Below are positions 63,871 through 64,000 of a stretch of DNA of 64,000 nucleotides, piece after piece. Position 1 is the first letter of the stretch. Every line of letters starts with the position of its first letter. Position numbers and translations under genes: made by a program. The notes beneath the pieces were generated by a model, which was given only the letters and a program-made list of their open reading frames with translations, ran no database searches and had not been told where the DNA came from. Source of the stretch: Rostratula benghalensis (taxonomy: Eukaryota; Chordata; Aves; Charadriiformes; Rostratulidae); the NCBI GenBank assembly GCA_013399305.1, contig VXAI01000276.1, positions 511,253 through 575,252 of the forward strand. The letters run 5' to 3'.

Positions 63871-64000
63871 ATATTTTGCTGTTGTATGTGTTGTATGAAT
63901 TTACATATGGTACAGGTGTGGAGCTAGCTATGAAAAAGGAAAAAAAAAAAAAAAGGATTTGTTTTCATGCCCAGTGTAAACTCTAACGTGTAGTGTGTGT

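Noticed and set aside
38151..64000. Search for TBCA or OTP exons in the downstream flank
   Set aside because: No frame with acceptor and donor matched the short helical TBCA protein or the OTP homeodomain; these genes probably lie past the window.
1..64000. CRISPR arrays, operons, insertion sequences, tRNA or rRNA genes
   Set aside because: The window is vertebrate nuclear DNA; no regularly spaced repeats and no tRNA or rRNA signatures were seen.

Overview
This window is vertebrate nuclear DNA, and very probably from a bird. It carries several CR1 LINE fragments with the typical avian 3' end, about 1 kb of an avian endogenous-retrovirus LTR, AT-rich intergenic DNA with long introns, and a spliced vertebrate gene. 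There are no bacterial-style genes. Nearly all short open frames in the window are chance frames.

The one gene I can support is the 3' end of AP3B1 (beta-3A subunit of the AP-3 adaptor complex) on the + strand. Five coding exons are visible: 7661-7892, 9916-10000, 19137-19234, 24453-24591 and 37396-37549. Together they total 708 nt, which is 235 codons plus a TAA stop, joined by introns of phase 1, 2, 1, 2. They encode the C-terminal appendage (ear) part of the protein. Earlier exons lie upstream of base 1. The 3' UTR follows from 37550, with candidate poly(A) signals at 37895 and 38130.

Layout: 1-7660 is the upstream intron. Bases 7661-37549 are exons and introns, with CR1 relics near 13.7, 14.5, 16.7 and 28.5 kb. 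The last intron is 12.8 kb and AT-rich; it has a CTCF-like site at 31.9 kb and a G-rich, conserved-looking block at 36.0-36.6 kb. Bases 37550-38150 are the 3' UTR, and 38.2-64 kb is intergenic.

The intergenic part holds a 168-nt pure pyrimidine tract (40.5 kb) and a GC-rich 1.3-kb unit bounded by inverted arms, with a CR1 inside it (41.3-42.6 kb). It also holds a minus-strand solo LTR (50.8-51.85 kb), a relic of an ancient repeat (60.1 kb), and several blocks with the composition of conserved noncoding enhancers: 43.5-44.3, 45.65-46.5, 54.2-54.55, 61.5-61.95, 62.35-62.6 and 63.3-63.9 kb.

In vertebrates the AP3B1 3' side faces TBCA and then OTP, a homeobox gene of hypothalamic neurons. The enhancer-like blocks may therefore belong to an OTP regulatory domain. 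The human 5q13-14 block that carries AP3B1 is, to my knowledge, on the avian Z chromosome, so the window is probably Z-linked. That is inferred, not seen. I found no convincing undescribed biological system. The best leads are the inverted-arm repeat unit, a possible 9-nt microexon, a snap-back palindrome and the enhancer-like blocks.
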